A DNA stretch of 64,000 bases from Caenorhabditis remanei (taxonomy: Eukaryota > Nematoda > Chromadorea > Rhabditida > Rhabditidae): NCBI RefSeq assembly GCF_010183535.1, contig NC_071331.1:18662001-18726000 (forward strand), written 5' to 3'. Below the pieces are notes generated by a model, which saw nothing but the letters and a program-made list of their open reading frames with translations, was not told where the DNA came from and did not search any database. The position numbers and the translations under genes were made by a program. Shown in pieces: positions 34,421 through 45,100 of this stretch (position 1 is its first letter; each line of letters begins with the position of its first letter).

Positions 34421-34567
34421 AATATTAGCACGACACGCTTCTTACAACCGCGCTCTACCGAAACCGAAGAAAATTTTGTGCGAAATTGAGAGACTCAGAG
34501 AAAAATAGACGTTTTTCAAGGGAATTTCAGTGGAGCGCAGTTGCAAGAACTGTGCCGAGCTAATATT
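34421..34567. mobile_element. Short MITE of the CGCGCTCTACCGAAA family
   Basis: Inverted ends AATATTAGCACGACACGCTT and its partner, with inner CAACCGCGCTCTACCGAAA / CAACTGCGCTCCACTGAAA. The core is TGCGAAATTGAGAGACTCAGA. Copies occur at 41261, 48694 and, truncated, 61084. Confidence 0.8.
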
Positions 34568-34799
34568 TTATCTCGGAAACACAAATTCCATACAGATTTC
34601 TTCTGGTTATTCAAGTGATTTCTCCATTCAAACTCACCCAAAACACTGAATTCTCATGAAGTTTGGAGGAGCCAATCACTGAAAAATAAATCCATTTTGT
34701 TTAGATTTGTTTCTTCTTTCTTTCAAACTCACCTTGAAACATGGCTGATATTTGGACCAGGCGACTAATTATTTTCTCGTTGCGTTCAATTGATTGCAT
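34516..34799 (-). CDS. Possible 64-residue spliced ORF (hypothetical)
   Basis: Exons 34733-34799, 34638-34678 and 34516-34602 have good splice sites (two donors GTGAGTTTGAA) and join in frame. The product starts MQSIERNEKIISRLVQISAM and ends inside the short MITE, which supplies the last 12 or so codons. The upstream region shares the word GGGCGGAGTCGGT with the region upstream of 35472. The coding evidence is thin; it may be a gene remnant whose 3' end was replaced by the MITE. Confidence 0.3.
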
Positions 34800-35142
34800 T
34801 CTGATTACACGTTGAAAGAGGGCGGAGTCGGTCAGTGGGGTTAGGAAGTTCACACGTGAGGATTTTAATATTTTATTCTTTTTGAAATTAGAGATTTGGA
34901 AAGAAAAGGATCAAACTGTGATTCTAGAAATCATCTTTCTATCTTTAAAAATAGAAGAAATCTGGAAAACTGAAATTGAATAATTTCGACACCTTGATTT
35001 TCCAAAAAAGCTAATCTCGCACTGATTAGCGTCTAGAATCTTCATTGGAAAGCGAATCAGTTTTGAATTGTTACAGTACCCGTTACCAAAATATCACAAT
35101 TTCCAGTAGACAACTATTTCACTTATATCTTCGGAGTCACTC

Positions 35143-35472
35143 TTAAAATTCGCCAATTTCGATTAACTTTCCCTCAAAATAGAACAATTGTGAGTACAAA
35201 ATCTTTGAAGATTTATTTAAAACAAGAAATTCGAAGTGTATCATTCTGTGAACCATTTGACCATTGCTGCCCGCGAAGTCATCAATCGGGAGAAGAATCT
35301 GAAATTGATATTTGTTTGAGCCTTGATACAAATTGATATAAATATCATCTTGAAACCATTCAAGCTTCGGATTGACAATTTCTGGAGGATCAGGAGAATT
35401 GGAAGATGGAACTGGATAAGTTTGAGGGGTTTTCAGTGGGATCAGTGAATCGAACTTACTTTTTGAAACCAT
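35143..35472 (-). CDS. Hypothetical 109-residue protein
   Basis: A single open frame from 35472 to 35143 (MVSKSKFDSLIPLKTPQTYP, then NPKLEWFQDDIYINLYQGSN). The Pro/Ser-rich start is followed by an aromatic, beta-like segment, a protein-like composition unusual for random sequence. There is no signal peptide and no known motif. It has an upstream GGGCGGAGTCGGT word in common with the ORF at 34799. It could be one exon of a longer or decayed gene. Confidence 0.4.
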   Translation of the reverse strand: MVSKSKFDSLIPLKTPQTYPVPSSNSPDPPEIVNPKLEWFQDDIYINLYQGSNKYQFQILLPIDDFAGSNGQMVHRMIHFEFLVLNKSSKILYSQLFYFEGKLIEIGEF

Positions 35473-36230
35473 CAGTGAACTAGCAGATTGTAAGAGAAGA
35501 GTGAGATTGAGAACTGATCACTTATCCTGTTTTTCGTTAAATGACAAGTGGGCGGAGTCGGTTAGTGAGAGGGGGACACGTGGAAACTTGAAGATTGTTT
35601 CAACTGTACGAACGGATACAATTGTTTTTTATAGTACAAGCCAAGTAACAGATTTCCCTGAAAATCTAGAGAAGAAAGCAGAAAGCAATGGAAGTAATGA
35701 ACAAACTTAGAAAGAGAGGGGGCTCGAAATGAACATAGTTCAATTAAATGATGTATAAAAGTTTCTTTTAGTTTTATGAATTTCTCCAAACTTCGACTAG
35801 CCATTGTTTCTCATCCACTGATTGAATTTGAATTCGCTCTGCTTCTGTATCTAAACGGAGATTTCGAAGAGTATATTGCACTGAAAACTATGATGAATCT
35901 GTGGAAACTAATGAAATAGACTGCAACAACAGGATAAGAAAGTTACGGAGAATAACAAGAATTTGAGAACGGGAACCAGAAACTGATGTTTTATAATAAA
36001 TTTCGTGTCTCGTATTCCTATTCAGTTTCTTCATAAGAATAGTCACGCGAACTAGTAAGCCTACCCAAAGTGTTTCTTCTCTTTTTAGAGCCCCTCGCAT
36101 CCTTGAACAACCCAAAAACTGTTTTAGAATTGTATTTATATGCTGAGATTGTTGATGAATAAATTAAAAACACACACAGGGAATTTACTACGACATGTAG
36201 TGTATATATTGGTGCGAAAAATGTGTATAT
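35473..36230. other. Intergenic with a possible exon fragment
   Basis: A minus-strand stretch at about 35772-35884 follows a TTTTCAG acceptor and reads VQYTLRNLRLDTEAERIQIQ, then SVDEKQWLVEVWRNS and a stop. It could be a terminal exon of an unrecognised or decayed gene. A vaguely similar phrase (LLEVDEQWLRSLELN) occurs on the plus strand near 34286. Nothing else is supported. Confidence 0.3.
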
Positions 36231-36839
36231 TTACAGATTTTGTGCGGCTGCAGCATTGACAGTCGCAGCGAGATCTCCCTTTCCTTCAGCCAGACGCTGT
36301 CGAATGATTGTAGCAACAGCTTTTTGCGTTTTCCTCTCCAACTTCTGCAACTTCGACTCAATATCTCTCTTCAAATCCCAATCTATCTTTTTCGGTGCCA
36401 ACATTGCCAAATCTACACTGTCGATCGCTTTCTCATGAAGAACATCCTAAAGAAATAATAATTTATACCGAGAATTGAGGCTTGAGCTACCTTTAAATGA
36501 TCTGTTATTTCCCTCTGGACAATATCCAAATCTAATGCAGTATTTTGAGTGCCGACCGCCTCATCTGGCTTGTGATTTCGGAATTCTCGACCATTTTCTC
36601 GGTTCTTTTTTGTCGATGTCTCGCCTTGGTCGTAATCTTCCTCTCTGAAAACATAATTTATAATTTTCTCCCTGATTTTCAATTGTTCAGATAACTTACT
36701 GCATCTCAACACCATGAATCTTCGATTTCATTGCAAGTAACCGCCGTTTGCGGGCTTTTGCTGCAGCTTCCAACGAAGTTTCGTGGTTTGTAAGACTTTC
36801 GATGTCCTCATCCGAATCACTTTGATTTTTGTCGGTCAT
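36231..36839 (-). CDS. CCDC12/Cwf18-like pre-mRNA splicing factor, copy 1
   Basis: Exons 36700-36839, 36491-36644 and 36231-36446 give 169 residues. The start directly follows a TTCGCAG acceptor, as expected for trans-splicing or a 5' UTR intron. The N-terminal half is acidic and charged (KNQSDSDEDIESL, then a coiled KARKRRLLAMKSKIHG). The C-terminal box LAPKKIDWDLKRDIESKLQK followed by LERKTQKAVATIIRQRL matches the CCDC12/Cwf18 family. CCDC12 is a component of the spliceosome NineTeen/Prp19-related complexes and acts in the nucleus. A nearly identical inverted copy is at 50306-50917; this one lacks one Thr codon (KTQK versus KTTQK) and has Ala where copy 2 has Ser. Both copies look intact. 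Confidence 0.9.
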
Positions 36840-36984
36840 CTGCGAATAATAAAGTTTTAAACGATAGAAAAGGTACAAGATTCGTGTTTCATCCCAATAA
36901 ATAAAACTTTCAGAAAAAAGAACAAGAAAAAACTCATGAAAAACAGTATTTTTCTCTCTTTGAAAAACGAAAAAAAGGTTCAAA

Positions 36985-37060
36985 AAATGTTGTGTCGATT
37001 TACGCGGGTCTTACGGCGCGCTCGTAGTACGGTAACACTTGTTTTATGTGTGCGATTTTT
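36985..37060. promoter_or_regulatory. Disp. promoter motif TGTCGATTTACG and GC-rich flank
   Basis: TGTGTCGATTTACGCGGGTC followed by GGCGCGCTCGTAGTACGG lies between the divergent CCDC12 copy 1 and ATP synthase gamma genes. From memory, words of this kind recur upstream of many Caenorhabditis genes. The first part is repeated before CCDC12 copy 2 (about 50143-50160). Confidence 0.4.
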
Positions 37061-37409
37061 GTCGGGCGGTTGCGTCTTTCTCCCGTTCATTTTTTCAGTA
37101 AATTTCAGCTTTTGAAAACATTTTTTTGTAAATTTTATTCTTATTTGCTCGAAAATGTATTTTGTTTCTATTTGAGAAGATTTGTTTAATAGCTAAACTA
37201 TGTAATTTCTATAAAAATAAAAATAAAAACTCGATTCTTGAATAAATTAAAATTGCAACAGTGTTCGTTGTTTTAACCTTCTTTTAATAATATAACATGA
37301 ATGTATCAACTTTCAAAAATGATTTGTACGTTTCCATTTTTTTTGCTTCAACTCGCCTACATACCTTTATTTTTTTGCAATACCCATTTTGTTTTTTTAC
37401 AGGGTCATC

Positions 37410-38763
37410 ATGCTTCGTCAAGGCGCGGGTACTCTTCAGCTTGTCTCACATGGCTTCGTAAATGCCGAGCAGGCTCGTGGGTTTGCCACTTTGAAGGTAA
37501 AATATACTTTCGTAAAAATATCAATTATATCTTTTCCAGGACATTTCCATCCGTCTGAAGTCGGTCAAGAACATCCAAAAGATCACAAAATCCATGAAGA
37601 TGGTCGCCGCTGCCAAGTACGCTAAGGCTGAACGTGACTTGAAGGGAGCCAGAGCCTACGGAGTCGGAGCTAAGGCTTTCTTCGACAACATTGATCCAGT
37701 TGCCGAAGATACCGCCACCCCAAAGGAGGAGTCAAAGAAGCAAGTTTTGGTTCTTATCACCTCAGACAGAGGACTTTGTGGAGCCGTGCACACGTCTATC
37801 GTCAAGGAGGCCAAGCTCATCCTCAATAATGCTGGAGACAAGGACATCCGTGTTGTTGCTATCGGAGACAAGTCCAGAGCTGGACTCCAACGTCTTTTCG
37901 GTGAGTTGTCTTAATAATTACTTGCAACTCTGATGAGAGTGTTGGAAACTTGTAATAAATAGGAACTTTTCAGCCAAGCATTTGTTGGTTTCCGGAAACG
38001 AAATCGGACGTGCCCCACCAACCTTCGCTGATGCCTCCATCGCGGCTAAGGCTGTCCTCGACTCTGGATTCGATTTCGAGACCGTAATTTATTTGTTTTC
38101 TATTCTTTTATTGAAATTCAAGTGTTCAGGGACACATCATCTTCAACAAATTCAAGTCTGTTGTCTCCTACGAGACATCTAAGCTCCCAATTCTTCCATT
38201 GGAAGCCATCAAGGCCAAGGAAGCTCTTACCACCTACGATTCCGTCGATGACGATGTCCTTCAATCGTATTCCGAGTATTCGCTCGCCCAATTGATCTAT
38301 TACGCTATGAAGGAGTCCGCCACCTCGGAGCAGAGCTCCAGAATGACTGCTATGGACGGAGCATCGAAGAACGCCGGTACGTTGATTGAGACAGTTTTTA
38401 TCATTAGAAACGGGAATTAAAAAAAGAGTTTGTAGAATGGAAAGTCAGACTTTTACAGACCGAACATCTTTATCTAATAAATCTTTAGAGATTGGTTCCT
38501 CATTATTTAGTAAACATCTGACTTTCGATTCAACAAAATGTGTCTAAAACTTTCTAATGATGTTTTGTGAAAAGAAAAGTCTGGATTTAATCCAATGGTA
38601 GTAGTCATCAAAACCAGTTTATCGATTTGTTCAAAAATCACAATTTATCAACTTTTTTCCAGGAGAAATGATCGACAAGCTGACATTGGCTTTCAACAGA
38701 ACTCGTCAAGCAGTAATTACCCGCGAACTTATCGAAATTATTTCCGGAGCCGCTTGCGTCTAA
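37410..38763 (+). CDS. ATP5F1C: Mitochondrial ATP synthase F1 gamma subunit
   Basis: The symbol is the human orthologue's. Exons 37410-37496, 37540-37900, 37974-38083, 38130-38376 and 38663-38763 give 301 residues with no frame conflict. The first exon is a mitochondrial targeting sequence ([20 protein letters not shown]). The mature part starts [20 protein letters not shown], the N-terminal helix of the gamma subunit. It continues with [18 protein letters not shown] and ends in the signature [20 protein letters not shown] plus ELIEIISGA, the C-terminal helix. Gamma is the central rotor shaft that couples proton flow in Fo to ATP synthesis in F1. The ATG follows a TTTTTACAG acceptor. The gene lies head-to-head with CCDC12 copy 1 and just upstream of exportin-4. 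Confidence 0.97.
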
Positions 38764-39152
38764 AACAGTCAACCGAATTGTTCAAAGTATCGCTGTTTCG
38801 ACAATCTCTTCCTCTCTCTTCCGTCGTTTTTCCTTTTATTTTTTCTTATAAAGGTTTCCATCACGCCCTCTCAACACCCAAGATTAGATGTTTTAATTTT
38901 TCCCGCCCGTATTTTCTTCGGTCTTTTTTCTCGTCTCCGTTGTTATAGTGATACGTTTGAGTAAATAGAGTGACACGAAATAAATATTTGTGTATTGTTT
39001 CCATATCTCTGGAAACATACAGCACTTTGAGTTTTTCTACCAATAGAGAATACTCGGGGTAATGTGTGTGACGGTGAGCGTGTGAGTTTCCTATTATGGT
39101 AAAAAGTGTCCAATTGTTAATATTATTTGCGTTGCGGAATTCAGTAATAAAG
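38764..39152 (+). other. 3' UTR and intercistronic region, possible operon junction
   Basis: A T-rich 3' UTR with AATAAA at 38979-38984. About 145 bases after the expected cleavage site there is a TTCAG acceptor (ends 39144), 8 bases before the exportin-4 ATG. Spacing of 100-150 bases is typical of SL2 operon junctions in Caenorhabditis. Confidence 0.5.
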
Positions 39153-42100
39153 ATGGAACAGTTTCAGAATACTATGGATCTCGCAACTATAGAGGGATTC
39201 GCTGAAACGCTACTGGTATGTTTTCGAAATGACAGAAAAAATAATATATCTCAACCAAATCGATATCTAAGAAGACCATAAATAATTGTCCAATTGTCAT
39301 ACTTTCTTGATTTAAGAGTACCAAAACTCATAAAAATTGTAAAAATAAGAGACAATATTACATTTCTTCACTGATCCGTCAAGTTTTTCATATAAAAAGT
39401 ATATTTTAAAAGATTTCAATGTGAAATTAAGTTTTATATAAACGAAAATTTGTTTTTTTATAGATTGAGACATCATAAGAAAACTGTTATTAAATATTTT
39501 TCACTAGAAATACATTCCGTTTTAGCAAAAGCTCGTCAATTATAATTTTCCTCAACAATAAAAGATTCAAATGATCGATTTTTTGCTGAGAATGCATGAA
39601 ATTGATAGAATAATCATTTTGAGACAATTCGAATATTTTTCCAGGCTCCACCCAATGTGGTCACATCGGAATCTCGTGAACAAGCTACGTTCTTCTTTGA
39701 AGATTTGAAGAAGAAAATCACAATTTCTGAATGTTTGATTCTTCTCCGAGAATCGAAGAACCCCTTCGTTTTATTTCAAATCGGACAAGCTGTTGGAGAG
39801 ATTGTACTCAGAGATTGGTCATTGATTGAACCGAATGATGTACAAGTTGCCTATAAGACTCTTCTAGAATTTGTTGCCACTTCTCTGAGGTAAGATTTGG
39901 AATAGTGGGAGAAAAAGTGTTTGAGAAAAAGAAAAATCTCCGGAAATGTATTGTTTTTGAAACGAAACCAGAAGAAAGATTTGAACTGAGATGTAAAAAT
40001 ACTGTCGAACTAACAAGAAGAAAACAAATATTTTTACTTTTCGAAACTGATTGCGATATTTCTGTGTGCGAAAGTTGCTCATTTTCCGAGCACTCTTCGT
40101 GAGCAAGAAATTTTAACTTCGCTAGAAGATGTTCGATATTATGAAACGCATTTGCCCTTTTGTCTTGTTATTTCACTGATTTCCCCGTAAAACTTGGTTA
40201 AATTTTATCGAGTATCAGAACCAGAATAGGGTTTTGCCATGCTTGCAAACCGGAACTGGCTTGAAAATGGATATTATGAACTGAAAATGTTCCAAAATGT
40301 AGATCTCGGCGAGTTCTATGTCAACGACTTATTACGAGCCCGATGATGAATCGTTAATGTGCCGCGGGCCGGGAAAAAGTTCGAAACAATGCAAAAATAG
40401 TCAAAAAAGCCATTCTTGCCCTGCCAGCGGCCCATTAACAATTCATCATCGGGCTCGTAGTGAGTCGCTGACATAGAACTCGCCGAGATCTACATTTTGG
40501 TATATTTTTCAGCCCATAAGACTCAGTTTTAAGGGAGTTACCCCCAAATATGCTTTTTGCTTGTCAATCTTGTAAAATTGGGAAATTGTAACATTTTTCT
40601 TCAATACACGGACATTTTATCAGCGATTCGATGCTTTATAAAACATATTACTCCAAATATACCCCCTAATTTCTATTTTTTCAGTCTCGAATCATATGTC
40701 GTCGGAGCATGTCTGAAATCGGCTGCAATGATAATCAAACGTGGAATTCTCGATGGAAAATCGGGTGATCAAGAGGAATTGTATCAGTTTATTCATCAAA
40801 TGCTCACAAATGAATCATCAACGATTCAAGCTGCTGGTTGTCTCTTCATTAGTGCTCTAATCGAACAATTCTCTTCGGCATGGAGAAATTCAAAGTTTTC
40901 GATCACTTGGGATTTTCATTTACAAGCAAAATCTACTTTTGAGGTAATTTTCAGAATTTTAATCCTTCTTGTATATAATATTGTTTCCAGAACAATGGAC
41001 TCCGCCGTCTTCTTGAAATGTCTCTCACTACACTTCATGCTTTATCAAATCAAGAAGATATTGTTGGTAACAACTTCACGAGAAGATTATGTGATAGATT
41101 TCTCGAAGTTTCTGAGAATATTCTGTCCTGGAACTTCTCAAGCAGATTGTATCGACGATTTTTGAGTAATCATCAGGTAAGATTTGGAAATAAAAAGAAG
41201 AAAGGGAAAACGAATCAGTTTTAAAAAGTTTTGTGTTGATTTCGTCAAAAGTCGCACAACTATTAACACGGCACGCTTCTTACAATCGCGCTCTACTGAA
41301 ATCGAAGAAAATAGTGTGCGAAATTGAGAGACTCAGAGAAAAAGAGACTTTTCTCAAGAGGATTACGGTAGAGCGCAGTTGTAAGAACTGTGTTGAGCTA
41401 ATATTAACACTGGAAGAAAAATCACATGAAATTCAGTTTTATTACTCAAAAAGTCAGCTTTCTCTTCCAAAACGAAAATCTACCACATTCCCATCATAAT
41501 CATTAAAAAGAAACGAGTATTAAAACTGGATCCCATTGGTTCGAAGTTCAAGTTTGTGTTGTTTGTGTACTTGGCAGTCACTGTTTGAATCGCATTGTAG
41601 AGACCTGTGCGTTTTCCGGCTGGACTCTGAAAATGAAGAAAGATGATTATGGTTTTAAGTTGGAAAGACACAAGACAAAGACCATTTCGTACCCATTTTG
41701 ACCCCCATCCCAACTCACATGATAATGACAATAGGCGTACCACTCGTTCAACGCATCGAAAAACGCGTTGTCGTGCACTTTATCCGTCTTTGCCCACATA
41801 TTTTTGTAGGTCTTTGCCACAGAGGCATTGAATACTTTTGTGAGTCCTGGTGTCAGATCATTCCAGAACAAACCGACAGTGTTACGGTGGTCAAGAAGAC
41901 TGATGACACCCGACAGAGCACCGGAACTTGTTCCGTAGATATCGAGTGCTGGGAATTTGTGGGTGCCCTGGAAATGGAATGATCCTTGAGGGGTACTGTA
42001 TCTATCCTACCATGTTTGATGGAACCCATGAGTTTGCTCTCTTCTTCTTCAATGCCAATGTGGTGTCCTTGTTGTTGATGTTGTTGACGAACTGAAATTT

Positions 42101-45100
42101 CAGAATTTCAAATGATATCAGTTTCAGTTTCATCTAGAGCTTACTGTGTTCAACTTATTCATTGGAGAATACGCGAGAATCTGTGCCATACAACCATAAG
42201 TAATGGGATACTGCGATTCCACGAGTACTGGCACGAGAATAGTGAAAAGAAGTGCCGAACAGAGATGTAGTGGTCTCATGGTTGGATATATGGATAGAAT
42301 ATTGTCGAAATCGAAAAAGTTTCGATTCGAAATTGGAGGCGGATGGGACGAGCCGGATTAGTCGAATCTGCGAACTTTGCCACGATAGGAATATCTGTAT
42401 TTGAGGGAGAGAAGAGGGGATTTAAATGAGGGACATAGAATAGTTGTAGAGGTTTTTGATCGAGTGAACTGAATATGTTCGATTTAGTTGAAAGGGTTTT
42501 TGACACTTTTAATAAGGGAGATGGAGATTGAATTTTTGTTGTAGAAGTACTAGAGGACTGGGAGGGTAATCTGAGATGAAAAGTACCCAGTCTACCTGGA
42601 ATTAAAGGACGTTATAGATCAGAAAAACACCATGTTCGAGAAAGATATTCTCTAGTTTGTTGGCCTGCATCATTTCGAAGTTCATTGGTAGGTCAAAAGA
42701 GCGACAGGCGTGTTCTTGGTTGTCTGATTTCGGTTTTAGTGAGTATGGAGAGGGCCTCATCTGTAGTTGATAAATTACCAGACTGGAGGAATCAGGCGGA
42801 CTGTGCTCTTGTTTCTGTACGTCACCGTCATCATATCCTAGTCTGTGAAACAGAGCCTATATGTACAGTACTGACCGTAAAGAATGCGACACTTGCAGTG
42901 TTTAGTTGGAAATGATCAACTTCGTGAGTGTTAGACGGCCTCCCTAATGGTGTCACAATGTTGATAGTTTATGGAGTGCATAGCTTCATTTTTGTAGTTG
43001 ACAACTTTTTTGTTCGAGCACATCCTAAGAAGTTATCAATGGTCAAAGTAAACAACTCAAAGAAGTCTCCAAGGGCCAAAATTGCGAGAAATTTTTTTGA
43101 CGGTCGATAACTTCATAGGATGTGCCCGTGCAAAAAAGTTGTCAACTATAAAAATAATGCTCTACTTGTGATCTATACACTCCAAAAACTATCGATAGTG
43201 TGTCAGGGAGGCTGTCTCGAACTCACAAAGTCAGGGAGGCTGTCTCGAACTCACAAAGTCAGGGAGGCTGTCTCGAACTCACATTCTTTGTGGCCAGTAC
43301 TGTATTTATGTAGGAGTATTCGGTTCGAATCCAAATAATCACTACTATATTATTTTCAGTCGTCGACATCATTCCGACCACCAATTACCTGGAAAGATCT
43401 CCTTGAAAATGATGAATTCTTCATCCTTTTCTTCAAATTGCACTCAAAAATTCGACACGATGAAACACTATGCACGAAGTCAATGAACTGTTTGATTCAG
43501 TTGGCTTCTCTCACAGGTTTGATTCATTTTCGATTTTAGAATTTCCCTTCAAATAATCTCCTTATTTCAGGCGACTGTATGCCGGTAGCTGACCAAGATG
43601 CGAGTACAAAATACGTCCGAATGTATATCAGTAATCTCCTCGAATTATTCTCCCAAGGACCATCAAAATGGGAAACAAATCATTTCTGTATGATCGTCAA
43701 TCGACTATTTCTATATAGACCGTTGTCTTCAATTATGAGACAAGAAGCCGAGCTGAGAACGAGATTTTTCGGATTTTTGAGAGACTATACTATTCATTTA
43801 ACGAATCAAGCGATGCAGAAGGCTATTGTGAGTTCGAAGAGGTGTACTGTAGTGTACTGTAGTCACATGAGAGAGAATAGATAGATTTCAGACAGAAAAA
43901 TGAGAGGACATCTGAAAAAGAAGACAGAAAACACATGATTCATTATAAAAAGCCTTTATTAGATCGACGAGTGTAAAAATCCCGAGTATGTTGTGTCAAG
44001 AGCTTTATTCTTCTATTTGCATATCTGGAAGCATTCACTCATTTGGTTGGAGACTGAAAAGAGAAAGAAGATTAAAATGAAGAGTGTCGGAAGTAGAACT
44101 TACTCTGAGTCACTTCTCCTCTTTGAGCATCAATTTTTTTCTTGATTATTTGTCGCCTTTAGACAATCTATGCGTAGGTGCCAGCCAAGGAGCGGATGCT
44201 CTCCGGGAGAGAAGAGGCGGAAGGCGGAAGAATTTTGTTGAGATTATGGTTCTACCGGGCGACAGAGGGCTTCTTATATACGGAATTTTCACGGGAAAAA
44301 TGAGATTATGGGGCCATGAGAATATTATTGTTATCGGATTGTAGATTTTAAGTAGAGATAAGGGAAAAAGATAACGAGAGAGAGGTGATCGCTACTAACT
44401 GGGGAAGGTTAACGAGTCAGTGTGGAGATATGGGATGTGACCTGTATCATTTGAAAGCTGAAATTACGCTGATTCCAAATATATATTCAGTTTTTGTCCT
44501 TGAGGCATGCTGTTCGGGTAAAACGGGGTCAAATTTTGGACTCCTGGCAAGTCATTACCTTCCTGACATGTGAAAAACGTCGGTGTAGGTGGTAGTGAGG
44601 CGGTGTGGCATGGTGAAGGGTGTGGTTCGATTCCCTGTCATGCAAGAGTTTTTTGTATTTTTTCGACCTCGAGGGCAAAAACTGAATATTTATTTGGATT
44701 CAGCGTTTTCTCAGCGTTCCAATGATATAGGCCTTATTTCCAAACTGGCCAAACTCTATGACCTTCCCTAGTAAATTTGCTGATTTTAGGAGATTTTGAG
44801 ATATTTTGATCTAGAAAACTTCTTTTTCAAAAACCTCTTTTCTATGACAATTTCGGATGCTTTCCAGGGAGAAGCAGAACATGATGACCATACATCCCTT
44901 GCTTTGATCTACGACGCCATCGTAGTGTTACTTCGTGGAAAATGGAGAACGACGTTCTCATCGGAAGAAGAAGCGGATGCAATCGATAATGAATTGGTTA
45001 AATGGCCGGTTCTGATGATTGTGAATTCATTCATTCAAAATGTATTGGCACCGCCGAAAGGATCACGTCCAGAAGCAAAAGACGAGGATGATGGGGACGA

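Noticed and set aside
43204..43287. CRISPR-like array of three 28-base units
   Set aside because: The units are directly adjacent with no spacers and lie in a eukaryotic MITE; a simple tandem repeat.
44580..44660. Possible tRNA from GGTTCGATTCCC
   Set aside because: The arms around it (GTGTG and CTGTC) do not pair and no cloverleaf fits.
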